From Chloroflexota bacterium (GTDB lineage Bacteria > Chloroflexota > Chloroflexia > Chloroflexales > Roseiflexaceae), in NCBI GenBank assembly GCA_013388755.1, contig JACAEQ010000108.1:1-64000 (forward strand): a DNA stretch of 64,000 nt, written 5' to 3'. The position numbers were made by a program, and so were the translations under genes. The notes under the pieces were generated by a model. It was not told the DNA's origin. It was given only the letters and a program-made list of their open reading frames with translations, and searched no databases. This document shows positions 26,774-35,355 of the stretch, one piece after another. Position 1 is the first letter of the stretch. Each line of letters opens with the position of its first letter.

Positions 26774-27631
26774 CTACACGAACAGCGGCTCCATATGGCG
26801 TTGTGCTACGAGCCGCTCCATTGCTTCATCGTCTGGCCGGGCGCTGAAGCGACTGGCGGCATCAAGTACCCGTGGCAGGAGCGTGATATCGCCAACGGTG
26901 TTAAGGAACGCCTCCGGTCGCCCCAGCACCCAATGAACGGCCAGGTCAATATCCGCCTGATCCTCAAGCGGCGCATACCAGGTGGCATAGACACGATCGC
27001 GTTCACCCCATGGCGCCTGCGTGATCGACTTGATGGTCTGCAACGCCACGCCACGCTCGCGGCAGACCGTCGCCAGCGCTTCGAAATCAGCGGCATACTG
27101 CGGGTTGTGCATCAGCACATAACTGTACGGCAACAATACCGAGTCGAACGGGAAGCGTTCAAGGGCGCGCCGGTGCTGGGCCGCAACCGTGACGCCATGG
27201 CCTGTGACACCGATGAAGCGCACCAGCCCTTGCTCGCGCGCCTCGACCGCCGCTTCGAGCGCACCGCCAGGCGCGAGCGCCTGTTCCCATTCGTGCGGAT
27301 CCACCAGGTTGTGCAGCTGGATCAGATCCACCGAGTCGACGCGCAGGCGCTCGAGTGAACGCCGGATTTCATCGCGCGCCTGCTGGTAGGTGCGTTCCCC
27401 TGTCTTGGTGGCGAGAAAGAAACGCGAGCGATGTTCGGCCATCCATGGGCCGATGCGTAACTCGCTGTCACCATAGCTGGCAGCGGTGTCAATGTGATTG
27501 ATGCCGTACTGCAGGAGTAGTTCGAGGGTGCGGTCAGCTTCTTCCTGCGTGACACGGCTGAGCGCCGCGGCGCCGAAGATGGCGCGAGTACTGTTGTGGC
27601 CGGTGCGACCAAAGGGGGCAGTGGCAATCAT
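26774..27631 (-). CDS. Aldo/keto reductase
   Basis: 285 residues. The catalytic tetrad is visible: Asp and Tyr in [10 protein letters not shown], Lys in LATKTGER and His in IGVTGHG. The N-terminal sequence [19 protein letters not shown] is typical of the bacterial YdhF/YghZ-like AKR group that reduces small aldehydes or ketones with NADPH. ATG 27631 is preceded by AAGGAG and by a good promoter (27666-27693) that overlaps the stop codon of the VWA gene, so it can be transcribed on its own. The substrate is unknown. Confidence 0.9.
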   Translation of the reverse strand: MIATAPFGRTGHNSTRAIFGAAALSRVTQEEADRTLELLLQYGINHIDTAASYGDSELRIGPWMAEHRSRFFLATKTGERTYQQARDEIRRSLERLRVDSVDLIQLHNLVDPHEWEQALAPGGALEAAVEAREQGLVRFIGVTGHGVTVAAQHRRALERFPFDSVLLPYSYVLMHNPQYAADFEALATVCRERGVALQTIKSITQAPWGERDRVYATWYAPLEDQADIDLAVHWVLGRPEAFLNTVGDITLLPRVLDAASRFSARPDDEAMERLVAQRHMEPLFV

Positions 27632-27665
27632 GGCGAGGCTCCTTCTGTGGTCAGGCTGTGCGATC

Positions 27666-27693
27666 ACAGTACCACAACCGGGGCGCTTGTCAA
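27666..27693 (-). promoter_or_regulatory. Sigma-70 promoter for the aldo/keto reductase
   Basis: Minus-strand TTGACA (27688-27693), 16-bp spacer, TACTGT (27666-27671), about 35 nt before the start codon. The -35 box overlaps the stop codon of the upstream VWA gene. Confidence 0.6.
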
Positions 27694-28877
27694 GATTGCG
27701 GTGCGCCGCACCTGGCGCAATACCTCGCGCCCGGACGCGCCGGGTGGCCACATTCCGAGCAGAACGTTCGCGGCGGCGCCAGAAGGATCGTCGGGCCCAC
27801 GGCGACCCGGCGCAACGGGATGATGTCGCGTGACTGGCGGCGTGCCACGGCTCCCGCAGCGACACCAATCGCCGCCAGCGCCGCTGCGATTACCAGCCAT
27901 GGTTCGACCAGCGGCACCGTTGCAGCAGCGAGCGTGATCTGTATGTCACGCGGGCGATTGTCGCCAGCGGCGCGCGGGCTGTGATACGTGATTGCCGTCT
28001 CTGCGCGGATGGATGGCACAACCCTGCGCGCTGCCGGTTCGAGCACATCACTGTCGCCGGCACCAAGGAATGCGCCGCCACTGCCTTCGGCCAGCGAGCG
28101 CAACGCATCTATTCCCCGTCCGCCAGGAGATGCGGCGACACCGAGGGCATAAATCGGCGTTCCGGCGCGCGCCGCCGCATCGGCAACACCAGCGAGTGAA
28201 GACCGGCTGCCGAATCGATCCGGGCAGACTGCGTCATCACGGCAGTCACGCCCATCGGCAATCAACATCAGCGCGCGCCGTCCAGGCGTATCACGCAGCA
28301 GTGTAACCCCGGCGGCAACCGCGTCGTACAGGGCCGTACCCCCTTCGGGGCGCAGGCGACGCAACACCGGCACGATCGAAGCCGGGTCGTCACTCAACGG
28401 CTGCATGAGAACAGGGCGGGCGCCGAACGCAATCAGCGCCGCGCGGTCGCCAGGGTGCAGGCTCGACAGAAATGTCGTTGCCGCTGCCACCGCCGCTGCC
28501 CGCCGCCCCGGATCGGCCATGCTGGCTGAACTGTCGATCACCAGAACCACGGTCAGCGGGCCAGATCCGTGCGCCAGATCAACGACTTGAACGAGCCGGC
28601 CATCCTCACGAACCTGCAGGGTCTCCAGGCTGGCTTGAGCAAGCGCATCACCCGTCGCATACACCGTGACCTGTGGGGCGCGGGTGGTGTCAACCTGTGT
28701 GATCTGCCCTAGCGGCGCGGCGGCATGCACCGGCGCGGCACCGATCAGCAGCAAAAGCACAATCAGAGCAACGTGCAACAATCTTGCACCGCGGTGGTGG
28801 GCGCGGCGCGCAGGAATGGCGGCGCCGCCACGGATCATGGTTGCTGCGCGCCGCCGGAGCAACAGCGCACGGTTCAT
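27690..28877 (-). CDS. VWA-domain membrane protein with C-terminal zinc ribbon
   Basis: 395 residues from ATG 28877, preceded by GAGGAGGAAG. A signal-like hydrophobic segment (about 34-50), a beta-rich stretch, then a von Willebrand A domain with [19 protein letters not shown] and the [10 protein letters not shown] element (about 118-290). A transmembrane helix follows ([20 protein letters not shown]), and the C-terminus is a double-CxxC ribbon CSECGHP...CARCG on the other side of the membrane. This layout suggests an extracellular metal-dependent adhesion domain linked to a cytoplasmic zinc module. The ligand is unknown. Confidence 0.82.
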   Translation of the reverse strand: MNRALLLRRRAATMIRGGAAIPARRAHHRGARLLHVALIVLLLLIGAAPVHAAAPLGQITQVDTTRAPQVTVYATGDALAQASLETLQVREDGRLVQVVDLAHGSGPLTVVLVIDSSASMADPGRRAAAVAAATTFLSSLHPGDRAALIAFGARPVLMQPLSDDPASIVPVLRRLRPEGGTALYDAVAAGVTLLRDTPGRRALMLIADGRDCRDDAVCPDRFGSRSSLAGVADAAARAGTPIYALGVAASPGGRGIDALRSLAEGSGGAFLGAGDSDVLEPAARRVVPSIRAETAITYHSPRAAGDNRPRDIQITLAAATVPLVEPWLVIAAALAAIGVAAGAVARRQSRDIIPLRRVAVGPTILLAPPRTFCSECGHPARPGARYCARCGAPQS

Positions 28878-28953
28878 TGCCGTCTTCCTCCTCAAGCATG
28901 GATGGTCATCTGCTGAGAAAGACGGCGCGTACCGCACGATGGTTCCCATACCG

Positions 28954-30963
28954 TCAGGGCTGAAGCACGGCAACCTCGAAGTGCATCCCGTCCAGTCGTG
29001 AGAAATGCCCGCCCCAGTAGAAACCGAAGTTGCCGGCAATGGCCGCCAGTTCGCGCACCGAGCCGCGCTGGCCAACCAGGGCTGGAGTGGCATTCAGCCC
29101 GTTCAGATTGCTTGCCGGATCAAAGTTGATATCGAATGCCGTACCAAACGCATGGTTACTCAGGCTGTCGGCAGTCGTATCCTTGTGACCACGGATAAAA
29201 CGCGGGTTGTACGCGCCATTCCAGATAATGACCCGGTCAAGCACACCTGCCTCCTCCCAGGCCTTCCACAGGCGCAAGAGCTGATTCACCGCCAGCCGAT
29301 GCCAGCGGATGGCGCCATTCGCCGGCGCGCCGCGAATGCCACGACCAATCAACTGCGGAATCTGGACCGTGACGATCTGTTCCTGCTCCCAGGAGCCCAG
29401 AATCTTGATGCCGTCCTTATCGCGGCTGGCATCCGGCACAAACTCGTAGGCACCGAACATTGCCTGGCGTTGCGCGGCACTCACCAGCGGCTTGAGCGTT
29501 GCCGGCGGCGGCGGCCAGGCCGCGCTCTGCCTGTCGCCGGGTGGCATGGGAAAACCTCCGGCCGGTACGGTGACACTCCTGGTCACCGGCGACTCGATGA
29601 CCGGCGGTGGCGTGGCTGGCTTCGGGGTCCACTGAGCGACCGGGGGTGGCAGGGCGAGCTGGCTCTGGCGCTTCACCGGCCCACCCGGCATCTGATAGAG
29701 CGTGTCGAGGGCAAACACCTGGATCGTAAGGGTGATCCCCTCGTATACTTTCTGAACTGCGGCGGACAGTGGTGCCCCGATCCTGGCGGCAGCCGCCGCC
29801 TGCTGAAATGGCGACGCGGCATTATAGGCGGAACCGCACGGTTTATACGTTTCGATCCAGAGTTGCTCACGCAGCGGCCCTTCCGGTGTTGTGCTCAACA
29901 GGCGCACATCGCTCCAGTCAGTCTTTGTTTCGGGATTCGCGACCGGCGTATACAGCGTATCGCCACAAAAGACCTGTAATGAGTACTGGCTACCGGCCAC
30001 CGTTATCCGGTAACTGCCGCTGAGCGGTGCTCCGAGACGCTGTTCAGCCGCCAGCCGATGGAACGACCAGCCGGGATGAAACTGGATGTTGCCGGTGGTT
30101 GGCTTACTCCCACTGATTCCGGCAGCATAGCTCGACTTCAGTAACTCAAACTCGACAGTGCCTGGCGCGGGGAAGTTACCCGAAATCAGCGTGCTGAGCG
30201 TCTGCACCTCGGACCACTTCTCACCCTCGTTGAATGCGGTATCACGAGCAAAATGCTGGTAGTTATACTGCCGACCGTTCACCATCAGCCACGCAGAACG
30301 TGGCGAGCTTGCCGCAAGTGGTGCGCCGAAACCATGCCTGGCAGCATGCAGGTGAAACGCCGCGCCAATGTTGAACCCGCCGCCGCGCAACGCCGCTTCA
30401 TTCTGGAGAAAGGTCCAGAGCGCCTGTTGCTTTTGCGGTGTGTCGTCAACAGAGAGCAACGCAGCCGGCGGCCCGAGCACCATCGGTGTCGGTGGTGCAG
30501 CTTCTTCTGGCAGGGTGAACGGTGTGAGCGCACCGTATGCCGCGCCACGCCGCGGCGGTGACCAGCGGAGCAATGCTGCATCGGCCAGCAGACCATGGCG
30601 CTGTTGCACAGCAAGCGTCAGACGGCGGAGCGCGACCGTCTGCATGTGGGACAGTTCGCTTCCAGGTGCGCCTTCAACCGTGATCCCGATACTGATACGA
30701 TCAATGTTGCGCAATCGCCCGAGTTTTGCCAGGCCGCTGTGGCGCGCCGCGCGCGTTTCGTCAACCAGCTGCGTGATTGTTCCATCGGCAGCAACATGGT
30801 AATGTGGAGCACGGGTATTCGCGGGCGCGGTATAACGCGCAATTGCATGCCCGGCTGGCGCCGGGTCGCGGTGAAAGACAAGCACCGCAATCGCCGCGCC
30901 GCGCCGCGTCTCGCTGGCGGAACGTGGCGCCGGTTGCTGGTGTATCACCAGTCGCTCGCTCAT
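28954..30963 (-). CDS. Two-domain peptidoglycan hydrolase: amidase_2-like plus M15 peptidase
   Basis: 669 residues without a signal peptide. Residues about 15-170 resemble N-acetylmuramoyl-L-alanine amidase_2, with HYHVAADGTITQLV and ARHSG supplying two zinc ligands, but the third ligand region (normally H-S-D...K-x-D-P-G) reads ALLRWSPPRRG, so activity is doubtful. Three LGFP-like repeats follow (FGAPLAAS, LGAPLSGS, IGAPLSAA). Residues about 545-669 are an M15/VanY-like peptidase with the zinc set SNHAFGTAFDINFD and DGMHFEV. AGAGGAG precedes ATG 30963, and a MITE-like repeat lies 15 bp upstream. It is probably released by lysis or a non-Sec route, like an endolysin (inference). Confidence 0.8.
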   Translation of the reverse strand: MSERLVIHQQPAPRSASETRRGAAIAVLVFHRDPAPAGHAIARYTAPANTRAPHYHVAADGTITQLVDETRAARHSGLAKLGRLRNIDRISIGITVEGAPGSELSHMQTVALRRLTLAVQQRHGLLADAALLRWSPPRRGAAYGALTPFTLPEEAAPPTPMVLGPPAALLSVDDTPQKQQALWTFLQNEAALRGGGFNIGAAFHLHAARHGFGAPLAASSPRSAWLMVNGRQYNYQHFARDTAFNEGEKWSEVQTLSTLISGNFPAPGTVEFELLKSSYAAGISGSKPTTGNIQFHPGWSFHRLAAEQRLGAPLSGSYRITVAGSQYSLQVFCGDTLYTPVANPETKTDWSDVRLLSTTPEGPLREQLWIETYKPCGSAYNAASPFQQAAAAARIGAPLSAAVQKVYEGITLTIQVFALDTLYQMPGGPVKRQSQLALPPPVAQWTPKPATPPPVIESPVTRSVTVPAGGFPMPPGDRQSAAWPPPPATLKPLVSAAQRQAMFGAYEFVPDASRDKDGIKILGSWEQEQIVTVQIPQLIGRGIRGAPANGAIRWHRLAVNQLLRLWKAWEEAGVLDRVIIWNGAYNPRFIRGHKDTTADSLSNHAFGTAFDINFDPASNLNGLNATPALVGQRGSVRELAAIAGNFGFYWGGHFSRLDGMHFEVAVLQP

Positions 30964-30977
30964 GGTCGCTCCTCTTT

Positions 30978-31169
30978 CTGTCACAAACACGACGTACGCG
31001 GTGGCGTACCGGCAGGATGGCCTGGCGGGCGGCACGCCCTCCAGGGTCAATCATCCGGCGGCGGGAAGGCGGTCGCAACGCGGAAAAGAACGCCGTCCCG
31101 CCGGCGGACAGGCATTGGATTCTCCCGGCTGGCCGATTGCGCGCGTGACCGCGTCACTCCTGTCACAAA
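30978..31169 (+). mobile_element. MITE-like repeat, copy A
   Basis: An element of about 172 bp (30988-31159) flanked by a 10-bp direct repeat CTGTCACAAA (30978-30987 and 31160-31169). The ends are imperfect inverted repeats with ACGCGGT at the left and ACCGCGT at the right. Its outer parts match copy B at 55147-55243 (about 50 of 53 bases at the left end, 36 of 37 at the right), while the middle 88 bp is private and forms its own GC-rich hairpin. It separates the peptidoglycan hydrolase gene from upstream DNA. Confidence 0.75.
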
Positions 31170-31262
31170 GGAGCATCAACCGCTCAGGATGTGGGGCCGA
31201 CGCCCATCGAAGGTTGCAAGGTCAGCGCATTGTAGCATGTTCCTGTGTGGTCCACCGTATGG

Positions 31263-31268
31263 TATAAT
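31263..31268 (+). promoter_or_regulatory. Extended -10 promoter of the B12 importer operon
   Basis: TGG-TATAAT, with a weak TTCCTG 17 bp upstream. Transcription would start near 31275, about 30 nt before the riboswitch. Confidence 0.65.
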
Positions 31269-31303
31269 CTGGCAACCTGACAGGTACATTCACAATGTTG
31301 CTC

Positions 31304-31424
31304 TCGAGGCGACCCGTTAGCCCGGATGCTAGGGCGTGAAGGTGGAAGCTGGTGCAAGTCCAGCGCTGTGCCGCAACTGTAAGCTGCCGCTCATTTCGGC
31401 AGCAAGCCAGGACGCCTGCCTCGA
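31304..31424 (+). promoter_or_regulatory. Cobalamin riboswitch
   Basis: Closing stem TCGAGGC (31304-31310) with GCCTCGA (31418-31424). Between them are the conserved cobalamin elements GAAGCTGGTGCAAGTCCAGC, GCCGCAACTGT and AAGCCAGGACGCCTGCC in the right order. It precedes a lipoprotein/permease/ATPase set that fits B12 uptake. A terminator follows at 31513-31543, so ligand binding probably stops transcription. Confidence 0.92.
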
Positions 31425-31461
31425 ATGCGTCGGTGCCCTTCTCGTGACAAGGAGGTGACGC

Positions 31462-31479
31462 ATGCAGCCGCCAACCTGA
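31462..31479 (+). CDS. Possible 5-residue leader peptide in the riboswitch platform
   Basis: A strong Shine-Dalgarno AAGGAGGTG (31449-31457) is followed at normal spacing by ATG, four codons (Gln-Pro-Pro-Thr) and TGA, between the aptamer and the terminator. Two prolines next to each other can pause ribosomes. It may be real or a by-product of an anti-Shine-Dalgarno pairing sequence. Confidence 0.35.
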   Translation: MQPPT

Positions 31480-31512
31480 TCGTTTACCGGTCTGGACGCC
31501 TGCTTTCGCTCA

Positions 31513-31543
31513 CCCGATCCCACGAAGGAGATCGGGCTTTTTT
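31513..31543 (+). terminator. Intrinsic terminator of the cobalamin riboswitch
   Basis: CCCGATC (31513-31519) pairs with GATCGGG (31530-31536), followed by C and six T. It lies 67 nt before the btuF start codon. Confidence 0.88.
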
Positions 31544-31609
31544 ATGCCTGGTTCGATGGATTGAACCGCCCGCCTGCGATGTCACGTTGTTGCTCTAGTG
31601 GGAACCATT

Positions 31610-32662
31610 ATGATACGCCTGAACATATTGCGCCGTGTCGCGCTTGTATTCCTTCTACTGACCCTGGCTGCCTGCGGCGCGACAACGACCGCGCCGACGA
31701 CCGTTCCGCAACCGACCAGCACGCCGGCAGCCACGCCGACGACCGTTCCGCAACCGACCGACACGCCGGCAGCCACGCCGACGACCGTTCCGCAACCGAC
31801 CAGCACGCCGGCAGCCGCGCCCGTCGTGGTGCTGACCGATAGTGCTGGCCGCGAGGTGGCGCTGGAGGCGCTGCCACAGACGTTTGTCTCACTCGCGCCA
31901 AGCACCACCGAGATCCTGTTTGCCCTCGGGTTGGGCCAGCAGGTTATCGCGATTGACGATTTCTCGAATTACCCGGCTGAAGCCGAATCACTGCCCAGGA
32001 TTGGGGGGACCGACTTCAGCTACAACTATGAACAGATTGCAGTGCTGCAACCCGACCTGGTTCTGGCAGCCGGAATCACGTCACCCGAGGCAGTGGAGAA
32101 GATCGAGTCGCTCGGTATTCCAGTGGCGATCCTTGGAACACCGGAGACAACGCTCGATGGCGTGTTTGCCGATATCGAACTGGCCGGCGCGTTGACCGGG
32201 CGATCGGAGCAGGCGCGTCTGATCACCACCGCCATGCGCGCGCGCCTGGATGAAATCAAGGCCCGTATTGCACCCGTCACCGAGCGTCCACGCGTGTTCT
32301 GGGAGCTCGATGCCACCGATCCAGCAAAACCTTTCACCGTCGGGCCCGGGAACTTTATCAGCGACCTGCTGAACATAGCCGGTGGCGAGAACATCTTTGC
32401 CACGGCCGACTCGCCGTTTCCACAGGTTAGCGCCGAGCAGATCGTCGCTGCCGATCCGCAGATCATTCTGCTTGCCGATGCGCAATACGGCATTACGGTC
32501 GAGTCGGTGCTGGCGCGCCCCGGCTGGGAGACGATCACGGCGATCAAAGAGAAGCGAGTATATCCGATCAACGACGATCTCGTCAGCCGGCCCGGTCCGC
32601 GCATCATCGAGGGCCTCGAGTCAATCGCCAGGTTGCTGCATCCGGATCTGTTCGGGGGTTGA
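31610..32662 (+). CDS. btuF: Cobalamin ABC importer, substrate-binding lipoprotein
   Basis: 350 residues. Lipoprotein signal with lipobox LAAC (Cys22), then a Thr/Pro linker made of three copies of a 14-residue unit (42-bp tandem repeat, 31694-31819), then a class III periplasmic-binding fold (about 70-350) with RVVS-like FVSLAPSTTEILFALGLG, GTDFSYNYEQIAVLQPDLVL and PRIIEGLESIARLLHP. This fold binds cobalamin, siderophores or haem; the B12 riboswitch upstream assigns cobalamin. ATG 31610 is preferred to GTG 31598 because it begins the signal peptide. Confidence 0.9.
   Translation: MIRLNILRRVALVFLLLTLAACGATTTAPTTVPQPTSTPAATPTTVPQPTDTPAATPTTVPQPTSTPAAAPVVVLTDSAGREVALEALPQTFVSLAPSTTEILFALGLGQQVIAIDDFSNYPAEAESLPRIGGTDFSYNYEQIAVLQPDLVLAAGITSPEAVEKIESLGIPVAILGTPETTLDGVFADIELAGALTGRSEQARLITTAMRARLDEIKARIAPVTERPRVFWELDATDPAKPFTVGPGNFISDLLNIAGGENIFATADSPFPQVSAEQIVAADPQIILLADAQYGITVESVLARPGWETITAIKEKRVYPINDDLVSRPGPRIIEGLESIARLLHPDLFGG
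31694..31819 (+). repeat. Three 42-bp tandem repeats in btuF
   Basis: Three near-identical 42-bp units encode PTTVPQPTSTPAAT-type segments, a flexible tether between the lipid anchor and the binding domain. The second unit has Asp in place of Ser. Confidence 0.9.
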
Positions 32663-32802
32663 TAGGTGAACGTATCTCCTCACGATTGGGGAAACGCGGT
32701 CCGCCACCCACCCGATACGGAGGTTCGTGGGAAAGCGCCGGTGTGGAAAGGCATTATTCCCTGGAGAAGCATAAACACTTCCTGTCAAACAAGGAACATG
32801 GC

Positions 32803-33879
32803 GTGTGGAACAGTTCCACCCACCAGCGGGACGCGACCGGCGTTGATACGTCGTGGCCAGCCGCACGCCGGCGCGGCTTGCTCGGCGGCGCATTGTTGGC
32901 GACGTTGATCATTGCGCTGTTGAGCATCGGCGTGGGCAGCATCGCCATCCCGCCAGTCACGACGCTGAGAATACTCCTGGCGCGTTTGCCGCTGGCGATC
33001 ACACCAGACTGGCCGGCAGCCTACGAATCGATCTTGATCGACATCCGCCTGCCACGTGTGGCCCTGGTCGCCTTGAGCGGGGCCGCACTGGCATGTTCCG
33101 GTGCCGCATATCAGGGCCTGTTTCGCAACCCGCTGGCCGATCCGTACCTGATCGGCGTGGCCGCCGGCGCAGGGCTTGGCGTCGTTCTGGTACTGCCGCT
33201 GCGACCATTCGTGCCACAACTTGGCACCACGCTCGTTCCGCTGGGCGCATTCAGTGGCGCACTCACAACTGTGGCGCTGGTCTACATGCTCGGGCGTTCG
33301 GCTGGCGGTTCACCCGTCACATCGCTGGTGCTGGCAGGCGTCGCCGTTGGATCCATGGCTGGCGCGATCATGACCTTCCTCCTGCTACGCAGTGGCGCAC
33401 AATCAGGGCGCGTCCTGGCGTTCCTGCTGGGCGGCTATGGTGGCGCCGGGTGGGATGCGGTGCTGGTCACCGCGCCGCTGGTGCTGCTGGGCAGCCTCGC
33501 GCTGTATGCGTTCGCCCGACCGCTCAACGTGCTGCTGCTGGATGAGGAGCAGGCGCGACAGATCGGCGTCAACGCACCACGGATACGGCGCATGGTGATC
33601 ATTGCCGCAACACTGACAACGGCGGCGGCGGTGGCATTCAGCGGCCTGATCGGGTTTGTCGGCTTGATCGTGCCACATGTCGCCCGCCTCATTGGCGGAG
33701 CGGACCATCGCCGCCTGATACCACTCGCGACCGTTGGCGGGGCAGGTTTCTTAATGCTGGCCGATCTTATCGCACGCACGGCGATCACGCCGCAGGAGCT
33801 TCCGCTTGGTGTTGTCACCGCACTGGCGGGCGCGCCCTACTTTCTCTACCTGTTGCGCCGCGCGAGCAACCAGTCGTGA
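32803..33879 (+). CDS. btuC: Cobalamin ABC importer, permease
   Basis: 358 residues from GTG 32803 (AAGGA 7 nt upstream). Open codons reach back to 32659 but are not FecCD-like. About ten transmembrane helices, typical of BtuC/FhuB permeases, with the family's YQGLFRNPLADPYLIGVAAGAGLG and the late motif GLIVPHVARLIGG that contacts the ATPase. It follows btuF by 140 bp with no obvious separate promoter. Part of the riboswitch-controlled operon. Confidence 0.9.
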   Translation: MWNSSTHQRDATGVDTSWPAARRRGLLGGALLATLIIALLSIGVGSIAIPPVTTLRILLARLPLAITPDWPAAYESILIDIRLPRVALVALSGAALACSGAAYQGLFRNPLADPYLIGVAAGAGLGVVLVLPLRPFVPQLGTTLVPLGAFSGALTTVALVYMLGRSAGGSPVTSLVLAGVAVGSMAGAIMTFLLLRSGAQSGRVLAFLLGGYGGAGWDAVLVTAPLVLLGSLALYAFARPLNVLLLDEEQARQIGVNAPRIRRMVIIAATLTTAAAVAFSGLIGFVGLIVPHVARLIGGADHRRLIPLATVGGAGFLMLADLIARTAITPQELPLGVVTALAGAPYFLYLLRRASNQS

Positions 33880-33960
33880 CATCAGCCGGCAGATGACAAC
33901 AGCACAGGGATCGTGCGCTATCGGCTATCGGTGTTTCACATCAGCCGGAGCCGTGCAGGT

Positions 33961-34773
33961 ATGATGGAGCTGGTGGTTGATTCGATTGTAGCAGGTTACC
34001 CGGGGCGCGATGTCTTGCGTCACGTGAGCCTGCGCGCGCGCGCCGGCGAACTCCTCGCGCTGATCGGGCCGAATGGTGCAGGGAAGACCACCCTGCTCCG
34101 CACCATCGGCGGCACGATCCGGCCACGCACCGGAAGCGTGCGCCTTGACGGGCGCGATCTGCTGCGTCTCAGCCCGCGCGAACGCGCCCGGCTCGTAGCG
34201 ACAGCGCCACAGGGCGCAACCTTTCCCGCCGGATTCAATGTGGCGGAGACCGTCATGCTCGGGCGCCATCCGCATCTGCCGCTCTTCGGCGGCGAGCGTC
34301 GCCGCGATTTCGAAGCGGCGCGCACCGCGATGGTGCGCACCGGCGTCTGGTTCCTGGCCGGCAGACGGGTCGAGTCGCTCTCCGGCGGCGAACAGCAACG
34401 CGTCTTGATCGCGCGGGCGCTGGCGCAGGAACCGCGTGTTCTATTGCTCGACGAGGCCACGGCGCACCTCGATCTGCGTTACCAGGCCCAGGTGCTGCGC
34501 CTGGTGCGCGCGCTGGCGCGCGACGGCCTGGTCACGATTGCGACGCTGCACGACCTGAACCTCGCAGCCCTCTATGCCGACCGGCTGGCGCTCCTGGACG
34601 ACGGCGAGATCACTGCATACGGCACACCTGCAGACGTCCTGCAGCCGGAACTCCTGAGCCGGGTCTACGGAGTGCACCTGTCCGTCACACGGCATCCTTC
34701 CCGCCACACACCGCTGGTCACCCTGGCTGATGACGAAGCACAGGCACCTGATCCAGCGACCTGCGGCGCCTGA
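33961..34773 (+). CDS. btuD: Cobalamin ABC importer, ATPase
   Basis: 270 residues. Walker A GPNGAGKTT, Q-loop ATAPQGAT, signature LSGGEQQRV, Walker B RVLLLDEATAHLD and H-loop TLHDLNLA are all present, as in BtuD/FhuC importers. The start is placed at ATG 33961; a GTG 48 bp upstream is possible but lacks homology. It completes the btuFCD set. A palindromic hairpin follows at 34776. Confidence 0.92.
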   Translation: MMELVVDSIVAGYPGRDVLRHVSLRARAGELLALIGPNGAGKTTLLRTIGGTIRPRTGSVRLDGRDLLRLSPRERARLVATAPQGATFPAGFNVAETVMLGRHPHLPLFGGERRRDFEAARTAMVRTGVWFLAGRRVESLSGGEQQRVLIARALAQEPRVLLLDEATAHLDLRYQAQVLRLVRALARDGLVTIATLHDLNLAALYADRLALLDDGEITAYGTPADVLQPELLSRVYGVHLSVTRHPSRHTPLVTLADDEAQAPDPATCGA

Positions 34774-34775
34774 CT

Positions 34776-34804
34776 CGCATGCCGCACCCATCTGGCATGC
34801 GGCA
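34776..34804. terminator. Palindromic hairpin after btuD
   Basis: CGCATGCC (34776-34783) pairs with GGCATGCG (34794-34801); ATGCCGC/GCGGCAT can form instead. There is no T-run. It separates btuD from the convergent gene at 34805. Confidence 0.5.
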
Positions 34805-35332
34805 TCAACCCCCACCGGGCATGGCTCCCCATGCCCGCCGTTGTGCACCGCTGTGGCGCGCATTCACCCCCGCCGCCCACACATCGCCCCATTCCGCCTC
34901 CTGATCCAGCGGCGATTGCCACAATTCGGTAACATCGCTGGCGCGCAACAACTGGCCAAAGGTCGTCGGGATGAACGTCACACGGCGCAGATGCCGGCTC
35001 GGTACCGCAAGCGGCAACTGAAGCAATGGGCCGAGTGTAAAGCGGTAGTAGCGCTCACCGGCGCGCGGATGATGCGGCTGATCGGGTAGCAGTTCGCGGC
35101 GCAGCATGATCTGCACCGCGCGCACCGCCGCCAGGTAGCGCACTGCCCAGCGCTCGGCACCATACGCCGCCGTCTGGTAGAACGCCAGGTAGTCGGCGAT
35201 CAGGGTCGCTGGCGCATGCGCCACTGGCACTCGATACCATCCTTCGACGCGAACTCGTTCCAGATCTGCCGGCCGTGGTACCACACACACCATGACCGGC
35301 GCGCCCCACGGGATGTCGTCAAGCCTGTGCAT
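34805..35332 (-). CDS. Conserved hypothetical protein downstream of uvdE
   Basis: 175 residues from ATG 35332 (GAAGGAT 6 nt upstream); a GTG at 35359 overlaps the uvdE stop by 4 bp and is the alternative start. It contains an aromatic and Arg-rich segment (FYQTAAYGAERWAVRYLAA, then MLRRELLPDQPHHP, ERYYRFTLGPLLQLP and FIPTTFGQLLRASDV). I recognise no domain. Its coupling to uvdE suggests a DNA-repair-linked role, which is only a contextual inference. Confidence 0.65.
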   Translation of the reverse strand: MHRLDDIPWGAPVMVCVVPRPADLERVRVEGWYRVPVAHAPATLIADYLAFYQTAAYGAERWAVRYLAAVRAVQIMLRRELLPDQPHHPRAGERYYRFTLGPLLQLPLAVPSRHLRRVTFIPTTFGQLLRASDVTELWQSPLDQEAEWGDVWAAGVNARHSGAQRRAWGAMPGGG

Positions 35333-35355
35333 GGGCCCATCCTTCTCGCGGCGCG

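Noticed and set aside
30988-31159. CRISPR-like or tRNA-like repeat
   Set aside because: Only two ends are repeated; no regular spacer array and no cloverleaf.
31462-31479. Alternative true start of btuF
   Set aside because: The frame stops after five codons and precedes the terminator.
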